Assembly (NCBI RefSeq): GCF_033344935.1
Contig: NZ_JAWPMM010000001.1
Coordinates: 2,404,001-2,468,000, forward strand
Direction of reading: 5' to 3'
Source of the DNA: Reichenbachiella sp.
GTDB lineage: Bacteria; Bacteroidota; Bacteroidia; Cytophagales; Cyclobacteriaceae
Length of the DNA: 64,000 nt
Below are positions 42,905 through 51,888 of the stretch, one piece after another (positions within the stretch are counted from its first letter, which is position 1; every line of letters begins with the position of its first letter). The position numbers and the translations under genes were made by a program. Under the pieces are notes generated by a model. That model ran no database searches. It worked only from the letters and a program-made list of their open reading frames with translations, and was not told the origin of the DNA.

Positions 42905-43465
42905 ATGAAGTTATACATCAAGTACATGGTCAGTTTGCGGTGCAAAATGATGGTTAAAGAAGAGCTTCTGAAGCTCGGGCTTCACTATGTGGTTGTTGAC
43001 CTTGGGATGATTGAAATTTTAGAGGACATCACTCCTGAGCAAAGACTTCAGCTAAAGCAGAACCTGATGAAGTCAGGGCTAGAATTGCTTGATGACAAAA
43101 AAAGCATATTAATAGAAAAGATTAAGAATTTAATCATTGAGATGATTCACTATACTGATGAATTGCCAAAGGTTAATTATTCTGACTACATAAGCGAAAA
43201 ATTGGGATATGACTATACCTATCTGGCTAATATTTTTTCAGAAGTAAAAGGCATTACTATTCAGCAGTTTATCATCTTGCACAAAATAGAACGAGTGAAG
43301 GAGTTACTTATTTATGATGAGCTCAATCTGACCGAAATTTCTTATAAGTTACACTACAGCAGTGTCGCACATCTGTCCAATCAATTCAAAAAAATCACGG
43401 GATTGACACCTACTTTCTACAAGCAACTCAAAAATAAGCGAAAAGCTAATTTGGAGGATTTATAG
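42905..43465 (+). CDS. AraC-family regulator with ferredoxin-like N-terminus
   Basis: 186 residues. The C-terminal half (about 85-180) is an AraC double helix-turn-helix: YISEKLGYDYTYLANIFSEVKGITIQQFIILHKIERVKELL, then LTEISYKLHYSSVAHLSNQFKKITGLTPTFYK. The N-terminal half (about 3-75, VSLRCKMMVKEELLKLGLHYVVVDLGMIEIL) resembles the small ferredoxin-like domain found in a common Bacteroidetes AraC type. The ligand is unknown. It may control the neighbouring prohibitin operon. Confidence 0.8.
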   Translation: MKLYIKYMVSLRCKMMVKEELLKLGLHYVVVDLGMIEILEDITPEQRLQLKQNLMKSGLELLDDKKSILIEKIKNLIIEMIHYTDELPKVNYSDYISEKLGYDYTYLANIFSEVKGITIQQFIILHKIERVKELLIYDELNLTEISYKLHYSSVAHLSNQFKKITGLTPTFYKQLKNKRKANLEDL

Positions 43466-43633
43466 AAGGGAGTATGATATGGTCTTTAAAAGTCTTGCTT
43501 GATCCTTTGTTTGTCATTAATAGCGCAACCAAAGATGTTCTACCAGAATTTTTTCAAACGTGAGATTTATGTAACTCAAGTCCAGGCTTGTATAACATAG
43601 TCTGTCGAGCCAATTTCATCTTTGCAATAAAAG

Positions 43634-44491
43634 ATGAGAGCCATAGATAACTCAGATATAAATGATATCAAAAATGTTTTTTACAATAGTAATTGGAGGA
43701 AGTTATTCATTGTAGGGTTAGTTCTGGTCTTGGTTTTTTTGTTTAAACCATGGGTTCAAGTTGGAGCTGGAGAGAGAGGGATCGTTCAGAATTTTGGGGC
43801 TGTTCAGGATCAAGTCTTGAATGAAGGAATTCACTTTCTTCTGCCTGTGATGCAAACGGCTATTTTGATGGATGTAAAGATTCAAAAGGCCATCACGGAT
43901 GCCGCTTCTGCATCTTCCGACCTTCAAGACGTCGCCCTTTCGGTCGCCCTTAACTATCATATCATTCCAGATAAAGCAAACATTGTCTATCAAACGATTG
44001 GCGTGCAATTCAAAGAACGGATTATTGATCCAGCCATTCAGGAAGTAATGAAAGCGGTATCTGCCCGGTATACGGCCGAAGAGCTAATCACAAAGAGACC
44101 CGCAGTGAGTACAGAAATGCAAGAGTCATTGACTACTCGATTGCTTGCATCAAACATCTCTGTGGATGCCTTCTCAATTATATCGTTCAGCTTTTCTCAA
44201 ACATTTACGGATGCAATAGAAGCAAAACAAACTGCTGAACAAAATGCATTGAAGGCCAAAAGAGACTTGGATAGGATAAAGGTAGAAGCCCAACAAACTA
44301 TAGCTGCCGCAACGGCCGAAGCCGAGGCACTAAGATTACAAAAAATGAATATTTCACCAGATCTGATTGAATTAAGAAAAATTGAAGCTAATCTCAAGGC
44401 CATAGAAAAATGGGATGGTATTTTGCCAAAGGTCACGGGAGCTGGAGCTATTCCATTTATTGGAGTAGAGAAAGTGCTGAGTAAGAAATGA
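43634..44491 (+). CDS. Prohibitin/SPFH-domain protein
   Basis: 285 residues: one membrane span (LFIVGLVLVLVFLFKPWV, about 24-41), then an SPFH/prohibitin domain (VGAGERGIVQNFGAVQDQVLNEGIHFLLPVMQ, about 43-200) and a coiled-coil tail (EAKQTAEQNALKAKRDLDRIKVEAQQTIAAATAEAEALRLQK). Prohibitins form large rings that organise the inner membrane and control proteases. The stop overlaps the next start by 4 bp, so it leads a three-gene membrane operon. Confidence 0.88.
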   Translation: MRAIDNSDINDIKNVFYNSNWRKLFIVGLVLVLVFLFKPWVQVGAGERGIVQNFGAVQDQVLNEGIHFLLPVMQTAILMDVKIQKAITDAASASSDLQDVALSVALNYHIIPDKANIVYQTIGVQFKERIIDPAIQEVMKAVSARYTAEELITKRPAVSTEMQESLTTRLLASNISVDAFSIISFSFSQTFTDAIEAKQTAEQNALKAKRDLDRIKVEAQQTIAAATAEAEALRLQKMNISPDLIELRKIEANLKAIEKWDGILPKVTGAGAIPFIGVEKVLSKK

Positions 44492-44751
44492 TAGGCGTAT
44501 TCAGGGATTTAGGTGCATTTACTGTGATTGTCTTCTTTGTGCTAGTTCATTTTTTCACTGGAAGTATTCGTGAAATACATAGGTACTTCATGATAAAAAA
44601 AGATTACTCGGATTATAATAATCGCTCTTTGCGCTTCAGCGAACGCTTCAAGCATAATTTTTCTAGAATTATTTTTACCTCGACTACATTTTATATTTCG
44701 GCTTCCATAACCATTATGGCATTTTTGATATTTCTACTCTTCAACCATTGA
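44488..44751 (+). CDS. Small two-span membrane protein
   Basis: 87 residues with hydrophobic segments at about 8-24 and 66-85 and a basic stretch between (RYFMIKKDYSDYNNRSLRFSERFKHNFSR). It overlaps the prohibitin stop by 4 bp (ATGA) and is probably translated with it. No family is recognised. Confidence 0.6.
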   Translation: MIGVFRDLGAFTVIVFFVLVHFFTGSIREIHRYFMIKKDYSDYNNRSLRFSERFKHNFSRIIFTSTTFYISASITIMAFLIFLLFNH

Positions 44752-44753
44752 GA

Positions 44754-45314
44754 ATGCCGAACATGTCTGGGCGAAGGGTGCCATATGATCTGAAGTGTAA
44801 TTTCGAGGAACTAAAAAATATATATCAACTCGAATTACTTGAACTCAGAGCATTTAATAGGAAAGCGACTTTAAAACTGCTACTAATTGCGTTGCCTTTG
44901 CTGTTGATAGCCATAGCTCTATTCAGCTTTGAATTTGGCAAGCATCATATTATTCCATGGTATCTTATCTCTGGTTTTGCTGGTCTGTACTTTATTTTCA
45001 GAGTCATTATTCTTCAGATTAATTCTCACACAGTATCTACTAGAGCAAACTCTAAGGTAGATAAATACCTCAAGGGAATCACAAGAACAAATTTGACAGT
45101 CTTTCAAATGTCGAATGAATCTTTAGAGATTTATATCGAGGGTAAACTGGAATCTGAATGCAACTGGTCTGAATTGAACATGATAATTGAGAAGGAAAAG
45201 TATTTCTATTTATCGTTTAATAAAGGCAAGATTATATTGATTCCTAAAAATGCAGTTCAACCGAAATTCTATCAAGAATTATTGCTTATGGCAAAGACTA
45301 AGGTTGTTATCTGA
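44754..45314 (+). CDS. YcxB-like membrane protein
   Basis: 186 residues from ATG 44754, right after the previous stop (TGA 44749-44751). Two membrane spans lie at about 40-60 and 70-90. The C-terminal domain (about 115-180: LTVFQMSNESLEIYIEGKLESECNWSELNMIIEKEKYFYLSFNKGKIILIPK) matches the beta-rich YcxB-like fold. It is the third gene of the prohibitin operon. The role is unknown. Confidence 0.6.
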   Translation: MPNMSGRRVPYDLKCNFEELKNIYQLELLELRAFNRKATLKLLLIALPLLLIAIALFSFEFGKHHIIPWYLISGFAGLYFIFRVIILQINSHTVSTRANSKVDKYLKGITRTNLTVFQMSNESLEIYIEGKLESECNWSELNMIIEKEKYFYLSFNKGKIILIPKNAVQPKFYQELLLMAKTKVVI

Positions 45315-45490
45315 GCGACAAAACCCATAATATCAAGGCTTCCTTACTTCATTTAATTCCTTGCATAGAAGTGGGATATATGTAATGTTGATAAGCCAGG
45401 GTGTAACACATTACTTGCTGAATAAATCGACTTTTGTGTGGAATAAAAAACTGCTGTTGTAGTGACTCATTACTTATAATTATAACAATC

Positions 45491-45607
45491 ATGTCAAAAG
45501 AAAAAGAAGGCAAGAGTAAATCAGGCAAGAAAGCACCTGAGAAGACATTAAAAGAAAAACGGGCAGCAAAAGCAGCCAAAAGAAAAGAGAGAAGCAAAGG
45601 AGAGTAA
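45491..45607 (+). CDS. Short Lys/Ala-rich protein
   Basis: A 38-residue ORF, MSKEKEGKSKSGKKAPEK... ending AAKRKERSKGE. It is extremely basic and likely disordered or nucleic-acid binding. Similar tiny Lys/Ala-rich proteins occur beside small stress genes in Bacteroidetes as I recall; unverified. It precedes the cupin gene by about 40 bp. Confidence 0.55.
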   Translation: MSKEKEGKSKSGKKAPEKTLKEKRAAKAAKRKERSKGE

Positions 45608-45649
45608 AACCGAGGCCAATTGAATGAAGTAGAGATATGGCAGAAATTA

Positions 45650-46000
45650 ATGAATAGTACAGAACTCGAGAAATCGGCCAATCATCGACTAGTCGATATG
45701 GTTGGATATGAGAAGGGATCGGTGGTCACCAAATTCATCTTGAGAAAAAAAACTGGCACCATAACTATTTCCTCTTTCGATGCGGGCCAGTGTATACCTG
45801 TTAGGGCATCTCCCTTCGATCATATGATTCAAATCCTAGAGGGAGAGGCCGAAATTATTATAGACGAGGCTTCTACTACATTGATTGCAGGGGAAGCAAC
45901 GGTTATTCCAGCTCATATTTGGAACAGTATAAGGGCAAAACAAGCATTCAAAATGTTATCAATCATTATAAAAAGTGGCTACGAAGACGTTAGCCTGTGA
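45650..46000 (+). CDS. Small cupin-domain protein
   Basis: 116 residues from the ATG at 45650; an in-frame TTG at 45620 would add ten residues. The jelly-roll motifs are visible: VRASPFDHMIQILEGEAEIII (motif 1, with only one of the usual histidines) and AGEATVIPAHIWNSIRA (motif 2). The metal site is therefore incomplete. Binding or sensing is as likely as catalysis. It is followed closely by another small gene. Confidence 0.75.
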   Translation: MNSTELEKSANHRLVDMVGYEKGSVVTKFILRKKTGTITISSFDAGQCIPVRASPFDHMIQILEGEAEIIIDEASTTLIAGEATVIPAHIWNSIRAKQAFKMLSIIIKSGYEDVSL

Positions 46001-46021
46001 AATTTAACAAGTAAAGCCAAG

Positions 46022-46204
46022 ATGGAAGATGATGAAAATAAGTACCGAGTGGGCGATTCAGTTTATGCGAAAGCTACTCCGGATATAGAATTGATTGTGA
46101 GGAGATACATCAAAAGAATCTATTACTGTACAGTGCTGGGCCATCCGGATGCCAAAGATAGGGTGCTATTCGAAAGGGAGATTTTAAATAAAGACGCTCA
46201 GTAG
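46022..46204 (+). CDS. Small unknown protein
   Basis: 60 residues, beta-rich with a KOW/SH3-like look (YRVGDSVYAKATPDIELIVRRYIKRIYYCTVLG). No motif beyond that. It is 21 bp after the cupin gene and on the same strand. Similar small proteins are frequent in Bacteroidetes. Function unknown. Confidence 0.6.
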   Translation: MEDDENKYRVGDSVYAKATPDIELIVRRYIKRIYYCTVLGHPDAKDRVLFEREILNKDAQ

Positions 46205-46274
46205 AGAAAATATTTGACTCTATCAATTACGCCAATTCAGACTCACTGGCTGTTAAAATAAACACAAGAAAATT

Positions 46275-47357
46275 ATGAAAACAACAGCCCTTATTTATTA
46301 CGAAAACGGATTTAATAAATCAGATGGTAGTCTAGTTCATTGCTTGGTACAGTATTCTCAAAAATATAATATTGTTGGCGTCCTTGATAGCACAAAAACT
46401 GGTCAGGATGTTGGGCAATTATTGGATGGCATATCCAACGGAATTCCAATATACAAGAGCACTGAATACGCAATAAAAAGATTGAATGCCCGGCCTGAAT
46501 GCTTTATCTATGGAGTTTCATTCTCAGGCACCAAAGTGGAAGAAAAAGAAAGGCACATTTTCTTCGAAGCCATGAAGTATGGCATGCATATCATCAATGG
46601 AACGTCTCAATTTTTTACTGATGATAAAGGGTTTGTTGATTATGCAAAAAAGTATCAGGTAACAATTACTGATGTGACAAAGCCCGTACCCAGAGATCAA
46701 CTACATAACTTCACTGGGCGGATTCAAGGCATGAGTACACCGGTTATTGCGATTTTAGGAACGGATAGCAGCATTGGTAAATGTCTTGTAGCTCAGAAAT
46801 TAATTGAATCATTCAAGGAAGAAGGCCTATTGGCTGGTTTTGTGGCCACAGGGAGGACTGGTTTGCTACTGGGAGCAAAACATGGAGTCGCAATAGATCA
46901 ATTGACTTCAGAGTTTGCTGTGGGTGAAATAGAACATGCGATTTTAGAGGCTGATGAAGGTCAATTTTATGATCTGATTATTATAGAAGGACAGGCGCCA
47001 CTTAGTCATCCTTCTGCTACTTCAACTTTTGCTATTCTCAAGGGTGCACTCCCTGATGCTATAATTGTGCAACATGCACCCAAACGAAGGCATTACGATA
47101 CGCATCCTGATATATCTATCCAATCTCTCCAAGCTGAAATCGATTTCATTGAAGAATCTGCAGGCCCGTATGTAATGGCTATTACGATCAATCAAGAAAA
47201 CATGTTGGAAAAGGAAATCGATGATGTGATTGAAGAATATGAGGAGGTTTTTCAAATTCCAGTTACTGATGTCATGACTCATGGTTGTGATAAACTTATC
47301 AACCAAATTTGCCAATTGTTTCCTGATTTACAGCACCTTAGAAATTCGATTATATAA
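46275..47357 (+). CDS. DUF1611/DgcN-family protein, copy 1
   Basis: 360 residues. The family includes DgcN, a D-glutamate N-acetyltransferase that opens a D-Glu catabolic route. The N-terminal domain is Rossmann-like (VGVLDSTKTGQDVG). The C-terminal domain has a P-loop-like GTDSSIGKCLVAQKL at about 157-171, ATGRTGLLLGAKHGVAID and IIIEGQAPLSHPSATS. It is about half identical by eye to the copy at 48500, so the two came from a duplication. Substrate is inferred from the family. The stop overlaps the start of the next gene. Confidence 0.82.
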   Translation: MKTTALIYYENGFNKSDGSLVHCLVQYSQKYNIVGVLDSTKTGQDVGQLLDGISNGIPIYKSTEYAIKRLNARPECFIYGVSFSGTKVEEKERHIFFEAMKYGMHIINGTSQFFTDDKGFVDYAKKYQVTITDVTKPVPRDQLHNFTGRIQGMSTPVIAILGTDSSIGKCLVAQKLIESFKEEGLLAGFVATGRTGLLLGAKHGVAIDQLTSEFAVGEIEHAILEADEGQFYDLIIIEGQAPLSHPSATSTFAILKGALPDAIIVQHAPKRRHYDTHPDISIQSLQAEIDFIEESAGPYVMAITINQENMLEKEIDDVIEEYEEVFQIPVTDVMTHGCDKLINQICQLFPDLQHLRNSII

Positions 47358-47542
47358 TGAACATAACAAGAAGTTGGCGAGAACAAATGGTCATGCTCAA
47401 ATGGAGATTTCCAGCACTATGCGATGAGGATTTTCATTTTGAAGAAGGACAACGAGAGTCTATGCTTAATCTGCTTATGGTGAAGCTGAATAAAACCAGG
47501 ATAGAATTAAATGTCATTCTTGATGAGTTACAAACTTATTGA
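47357..47542 (+). CDS. CsbD-like small stress protein
   Basis: 61 residues matching a common small Bacteroidetes type: MNITRSWREQMVMLKWRFPALCDEDFHFEEGQRESMLNLL, then LNKTRIELNVILDEL. This resembles CsbD-like general-stress proteins, which have the same W-x-x-x-x-x-K-L-K opening. The start overlaps the previous stop (TAATG), so it is translated after DgcN copy 1. Confidence 0.65.
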   Translation: MNITRSWREQMVMLKWRFPALCDEDFHFEEGQRESMLNLLMVKLNKTRIELNVILDELQTY

Positions 47543-47639
47543 TCTGTCGTTCCTAATATCTCATTTGCTCAAATCATGAAGTTTTGGCTCTGAGCAGATG
47601 GCCTACATCAGCCTAACTAATAGCTTTTATTTATTTTAT

Positions 47640-48140
47640 ATGACCAAAGCAAGCAAGCTCATAGAGCAAATCAGGTACAAATTCAGAAGAAACATGGTAG
47701 CCATCCTGAAATCCCATGATTCCGAAAGAAAGGTGGCATTTAGTTTTGCTTTAGGTACGTTTATTTCTGCTTTTCCTACCCCAGGATTTAGTGGCGTTAT
47801 TGTGGTTTTACTAGCCATTTCTTTTAAAAGACTAAACAAGTTTGCTATGATTTTATCCTTACTTGTATGGAATACTTTTACCATGATACCCTTATATTGG
47901 ATCGCAGGTCTAATCGGCAGCTTTGCGTTTAATCACTCCGAAACTGTACTCTTCAAATATGCCTGGCTAAATACCGCCATTCAGTTTTCCAAACAATTTT
48001 TGATCGGAGGATTGATCGTCATACCACCATTCATTTTTTGCAATTATTGGCTGATTCTTTCCTTAGTAAGGAAAATTAAAGATAGAAAAGTCAATCTATT
48101 AAGTTTAAACACTAAGACATCGGTAGGGTGGTCTGGTTAG
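47640..48140 (+). CDS. DUF2062 membrane protein
   Basis: 166 residues from ATG 47640; an in-frame ATG at 47598 is possible. The DUF2062 signature is clear: SFALGTFISAFPTPGFSGVIVVLLAISFKRLNKFA, then VWNTFTMIPLYWIAGLIG, with three to four membrane spans. Members often lie near glycosyltransferase or envelope genes. Biochemical role unknown. Confidence 0.8.
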   Translation: MTKASKLIEQIRYKFRRNMVAILKSHDSERKVAFSFALGTFISAFPTPGFSGVIVVLLAISFKRLNKFAMILSLLVWNTFTMIPLYWIAGLIGSFAFNHSETVLFKYAWLNTAIQFSKQFLIGGLIVIPPFIFCNYWLILSLVRKIKDRKVNLLSLNTKTSVGWSG

Positions 48141-48499
48141 CATTATAGACCTGCAACCCATTGAGACTTTTTCAATCCGGATAGACAAGTATTTGTATGG
48201 GAGTCGTACCGCTTGCTTTTCAGAAGTGTGATTTGTGTAAACCTCCGATTTGAATATATAACTGATCTGGCAAACAATTGACGATTTTTGTATAGTGAGC
48301 CAGTGCTCATGCTTCTACATTCTTGTTTAGACAACAGTGCAGCCATCTTCTGGCTAGTAGTTCGAAATTCGATAACTCAGAAATGAGTGTTTGTCTATAC
48401 AATACTGCCTTTTATTATTATCAGACATGAAATACATGTTCAATATCCGATTTTGGAAAAGATCTGATACGCTGATTTCAAGCAATAAATTATATCAAA
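48141..48499. other. Gap before the second DgcN operon
   Basis: The 359 bp hold no supported gene and no clear repeat. It should contain the promoter of the downstream D-amino-acid operon. I see no TAnnTTTG match that convinces. Confidence 0.3.
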
Positions 48500-49594
48500 A
48501 TGAAAATGACTGCATTAGTCTATAGCGAAAATGAGTTAGGAAAACTAGATGGTAAAGTGGCCAATGGCTTGGTGAGATACTCTGAAAAATATGAAATTAA
48601 AGGGGTAATAGATAGCACGAAAAATGGACAAGATGCAGGTGAATACCTTGACGGAATAAAAAATGGGGTACCAGTTTTTGGGAGTATTGATCAAGCGATC
48701 ACATCATTGAATCAAACACCTCAATTTTTCATATACGGCATTGCGCCACTGGAACCATTTCTGAATGTTAAGCAAAGGAATGTAATTATCAGTGCGATGC
48801 AATCTGGAATGAATATCGTGAATGGACTACCTGAGTTTTTTACCGATGATGATGAGTTTGTTCAATTGGCTATTCAATATGGTGTGACCTTGAGTGACAT
48901 TAGAAAACCACCGGCACGAAAAGATCTTCATATTTTTACCGGACGAATTCATGCTGTCAAAACTCCGATCATCACTGTCTTTGGAACTGATTGTGCAGTG
49001 GGTAAAAGAACTACAGCCGTCAAATTAGTAGAGGCATTAAAAGGAGAAGGCATTGAGGCTGTTTTTATTTCAACCGGACAAACTGGGTTGCTTCAAGGCT
49101 CCAAATACGGGATAGCCGTAGATGTACTGAGTTCTGGATTTTCTACCGGTGAAGTCGAAAACGCTATTCTAAATGCCGTTGAGCATGAAAACCCTGATAT
49201 AATTATCGTGGAAGGGCAAGGTGCATTGAGTCATCCAGCTTTTACTTCTTCTACCGCCATTATCCGTGGAGCTATCCCCAAAGCCGTTATAGTACAGCAT
49301 CCTCCTAAAAGAGTTAATCATTGTGATTATCCATCGATTCCTATGCCCACACTGGCCAGTGAGATTCATTTGATTGAAACCTTTTCAAATGCTAAAGTGA
49401 TTGCCATTACAATCAATCATGAAGATATGACTGATCAGGAAGTGGATCAAACAGTATTGAATTATGAAGAAGAATACCATTTACCCACTACAGATGTACT
49501 AAAACATGGGTGTGGGAAATTGATAAAAAAAATATATGAGATATTCCCGGAGCTTGCTAAAAGGAACCAAGCGGCATGTCTAGTCCAGAAATAG
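48500..49594 (+). CDS. DUF1611/DgcN-family protein, copy 2
   Basis: 364 residues, clear paralogue of the 46275 copy with the same blocks: VIDSTKNGQDAGEYLDGI, GTDCAVGKRTTAVKL (P-loop-like, about 158-172), STGQTGLLQGSKYGIAVD and IIVEGQGALSHPAFTSS. DgcN proteins acetylate D-glutamate. This copy is the first gene of a tight run with an amino-acid racemase and a D,D-dipeptidase, so it is the likelier working copy in D-amino-acid use. The next gene overlaps it by 19 bp. Confidence 0.85.
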   Translation: MKMTALVYSENELGKLDGKVANGLVRYSEKYEIKGVIDSTKNGQDAGEYLDGIKNGVPVFGSIDQAITSLNQTPQFFIYGIAPLEPFLNVKQRNVIISAMQSGMNIVNGLPEFFTDDDEFVQLAIQYGVTLSDIRKPPARKDLHIFTGRIHAVKTPIITVFGTDCAVGKRTTAVKLVEALKGEGIEAVFISTGQTGLLQGSKYGIAVDVLSSGFSTGEVENAILNAVEHENPDIIIVEGQGALSHPAFTSSTAIIRGAIPKAVIVQHPPKRVNHCDYPSIPMPTLASEIHLIETFSNAKVIAITINHEDMTDQEVDQTVLNYEEEYHLPTTDVLKHGCGKLIKKIYEIFPELAKRNQAACLVQK

Positions 49595-50715
49595 TCATCG
49601 ATTTGGAGAAAATTGCCAGTAACGCCCATGTAGTTAAAGCACTTTTTGGATCTAGGGGAATCAATATTTTTGCTGTCACCAAGGCTGTAGGAGGGGATCC
49701 CAGTTTAGCAAATATTCTGGTTAACAATGGACTCAATTTTCTTGCAGATTCAAGGATAGCTAACATCAAACGGGTATTGGATGCTGGAGTACGTGCTAAG
49801 TTCCTTTTGCTTAGAACACTGGCTAGCGAAGTGGATTCTGTTGTGAAATATGCCGAAATAAGCTTGAATAGTGACATTGCAATTATTCGGTTATTGTCAA
49901 AAGCGGCAGAAAAAGAGAACCTGATTCATAAGATCATTCTGATGATCGAGATGGGAGACCTAAGAGAAGGAGTGATGCCCATCGATCTCAATGGCGTGGT
50001 AAGGAAAATACTAAGGTTGCCAAACATTAAGCTGGTCGGAATCGGAACCAATTTAGCCTGTTTTGGAGGGATAAAGCCCAATGCTCGAAAGATGAGAGCA
50101 CTATCATCATTGGCCGTAGATCTTGAGAAAAGATTCAATATATCATTGCCCATTATCTCAGGTGGCAATTCAGCCAATTATCATTGGTTTTCAAAATCAG
50201 AAATATTGGGGAGAATTAACAATTTTCGTTTGGGAGAATCCATATTTCTAGGCCGTGAAACTTTAGAAAGAATAGCCATTCCTGATTTACATACCGATGC
50301 TTTTTCGTTGTCTGCTGAGGTCATAGAAACAAGTCTTAAGCCCTCTCTTCCCTTTGGAGAGTCTGGTTTAGATGCGTTCGGCAATAAGCCTGTTTTTGAA
50401 GATATAGGCCAGATACAACGAGCCATTTTAGCTATAGGTAAGTTGGATGTGCAGACGGATCAATTAATACCCCCTGAAAATATGGTCATACTTGGTGCCA
50501 GCAGTGACCATTTAATTATGAATACCCAAGATAAAGTGCTGAAGGTGGGAGACAGAGTCAGTTTTGGTCTAAATTATGGAGCCTTGCTTTCAGCTATGTG
50601 CTCACAAACAATTTCTAAAAAATATATCAATGCGAATAAATACCGACCAATATTGCAAAATGGTGGAGGAAAAAGACTTGAATCACAAGAAACTTTTTCC
50701 ATCCATCAAGATTAG
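49576..50715 (+). CDS. PLP-dependent amino-acid racemase (alanine/ornithine racemase family)
   Basis: 379 residues. The N-terminal PLP-barrel is recognisable: VIDLEKIASNAHVVK, then IFAVTKAVGGDPSLA with the PLP lysine (about 36), LADSRIANIKRVLDAG, IEMGDLREGV and ISGGNSANYHWF. The C-terminal beta domain is shorter than in Alr. Enzymes of this group interconvert L- and D-amino acids. It overlaps the DgcN copy 2 gene and the dipeptidase gene, so all three should be made together. The exact substrate is not predictable. Confidence 0.82.
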   Translation: MSSPEIVIDLEKIASNAHVVKALFGSRGINIFAVTKAVGGDPSLANILVNNGLNFLADSRIANIKRVLDAGVRAKFLLLRTLASEVDSVVKYAEISLNSDIAIIRLLSKAAEKENLIHKIILMIEMGDLREGVMPIDLNGVVRKILRLPNIKLVGIGTNLACFGGIKPNARKMRALSSLAVDLEKRFNISLPIISGGNSANYHWFSKSEILGRINNFRLGESIFLGRETLERIAIPDLHTDAFSLSAEVIETSLKPSLPFGESGLDAFGNKPVFEDIGQIQRAILAIGKLDVQTDQLIPPENMVILGASSDHLIMNTQDKVLKVGDRVSFGLNYGALLSAMCSQTISKKYINANKYRPILQNGGGKRLESQETFSIHQD

Positions 50716-51328
50716 AGAAGATCATTCTCCGATGAAGAGTTTATTGGGTGCGGGATTCAATTTGGTCTATGAGCCATCTATGAAAGAGAACTACAGGTAT
50801 TTGGTACGTGAGCCTATTTTTGAAAAAATAGGGAGAATTAGTCGGGCGCTGGATGAAGACCATAAACGTTTGATTATCCGCTCGGTATGGAGATCTTTCG
50901 ATCACCAAAAAATGTTGTGGGATGAATGTGTTGCTCTCCAGCTTAAAAAGCATCCAGATATGGGAATTGATGAAATTCATAGCATCGTTTCTTATTTCAT
51001 TGCGCCGGAAAAGGAATCAACACATACAACAGGTGGAGCGGTAGATGCGCTTATCTATGATCTGAAGGCAGACTGTGTGATGGATTTCGGAACCAACGAT
51101 GGATTGAAAATTGACCTGAATAAAAAGTGTTATCCATATCATCCGGAAGTATCAACGGAAGCGAAGGAAAATAGAGCACTTCTTATAGGTCTTTTTGAAG
51201 CAGAGGATTTTGTAGTGGACTTGAAAGAATACTGGCATTTTGATTTTGGAAATGCTGGATGGGCACTGGAGAAGGGAAAAGATGAAGCCTTTTATGGTAT
51301 TATAGAAGGCGAGCCAGAGATTGTCTAA
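50660..51328 (+). CDS. VanX/DdpX-like D,D-dipeptidase (peptidase M15D)
   Basis: About 222 residues from ATG 50660, overlapping the racemase gene; 50630 is an equally possible ATG. The zinc site shows ESTHTTGGAVDALIYD (His, Asp ligands, compare SxHxxGxAxD) and later LKEYWHFDFGNAGWA (catalytic Glu and third His ligand). VanX-type enzymes cut D-Ala-D-Ala or related dipeptides, freeing D-amino acids. With the racemase and DgcN proteins next to it, the likely job is recycling of cell-wall-derived D-dipeptides. No signal peptide, so cytoplasmic. Confidence 0.82.
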   Translation: MVEEKDLNHKKLFPSIKIREDHSPMKSLLGAGFNLVYEPSMKENYRYLVREPIFEKIGRISRALDEDHKRLIIRSVWRSFDHQKMLWDECVALQLKKHPDMGIDEIHSIVSYFIAPEKESTHTTGGAVDALIYDLKADCVMDFGTNDGLKIDLNKKCYPYHPEVSTEAKENRALLIGLFEAEDFVVDLKEYWHFDFGNAGWALEKGKDEAFYGIIEGEPEIV

Positions 51329-51424
51329 TTAAGAACTACCTCAAACAGAGTTTACGGGAAGTATCTGTTTAGATCAAAATGATGCGATACCGATCCTAAT
51401 TTCCCTTGTGATTAGTTATTCATT

Positions 51425-51860
51425 TCAATCCAGATAATCCGATGGTTGTTAGCCAAATCCCTCTTTGTAGCTTTTTGTGAAGTAGCTCAAGTAATTGAAT
51501 CCTCCCGCATAAGAGATTTCAGAAACGGTAGGTTATTCCTTGTTTTCGAGCATTTGTAGGGCTTTCCTTAATCTGCATTCCTTGATTTATTGCATCAGAG
51601 AGAGGCCTGTGTTGCTCTTTATTTTTCTATAAACACTGCGTTTGCTTTGACCTGTAAACTCTACTAATACATCTGGCTCTATTTTCTCTTTGGTGTGATC
51701 GCTTTGATTAAATTTTCCAAACACAAATGAGAGATCCTTTTCTGGAATACCTATACTGTTGTATTTGATGAGGATATGTATTTTGTCCACATCTTCCCGA
51801 ATTTTGACCTTCATCAGGTGTGAATTTAATGGTACTTGTCAGTAGATTTCTCTATCAACC
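51425..51860 (-). pseudogene. Decayed hybrid sensor kinase/AraC regulator
   Basis: On the minus strand remnants appear in order: an ATPase piece (STIKFTPDE, then after a frameshift VKIREDVDKIHILIKYNSIGIPEKDLSFVFGKFNQSD), a deletion, then an AraC piece (LVEFTGQSKRSVYRKIKSNTGLSLMQ, stop, IKECRLRKALQMLENKE, stop, TVSEISYAGGFNYLSYFTKSYKEGFG, stop, QPSDYLD). Three in-frame TAA codons and the frameshift make it dead. It was a hybrid two-component regulator of the one-protein type common in Bacteroidetes. The most N-terminal part is gone. Confidence 0.85.
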
Positions 51861-51888
51861 TAGACTTGAATGGCCTAAATGAATACTT

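Noticed and set aside
48143-48346. 67-codon leftward frame
   Set aside because: No homology is recognisable and there is no start signal; treated as intergenic.
51587-51814. 75-codon intact small regulator
   Set aside because: Readable protein continues past both ends in the same or shifted frame, showing it is part of a dead larger gene.
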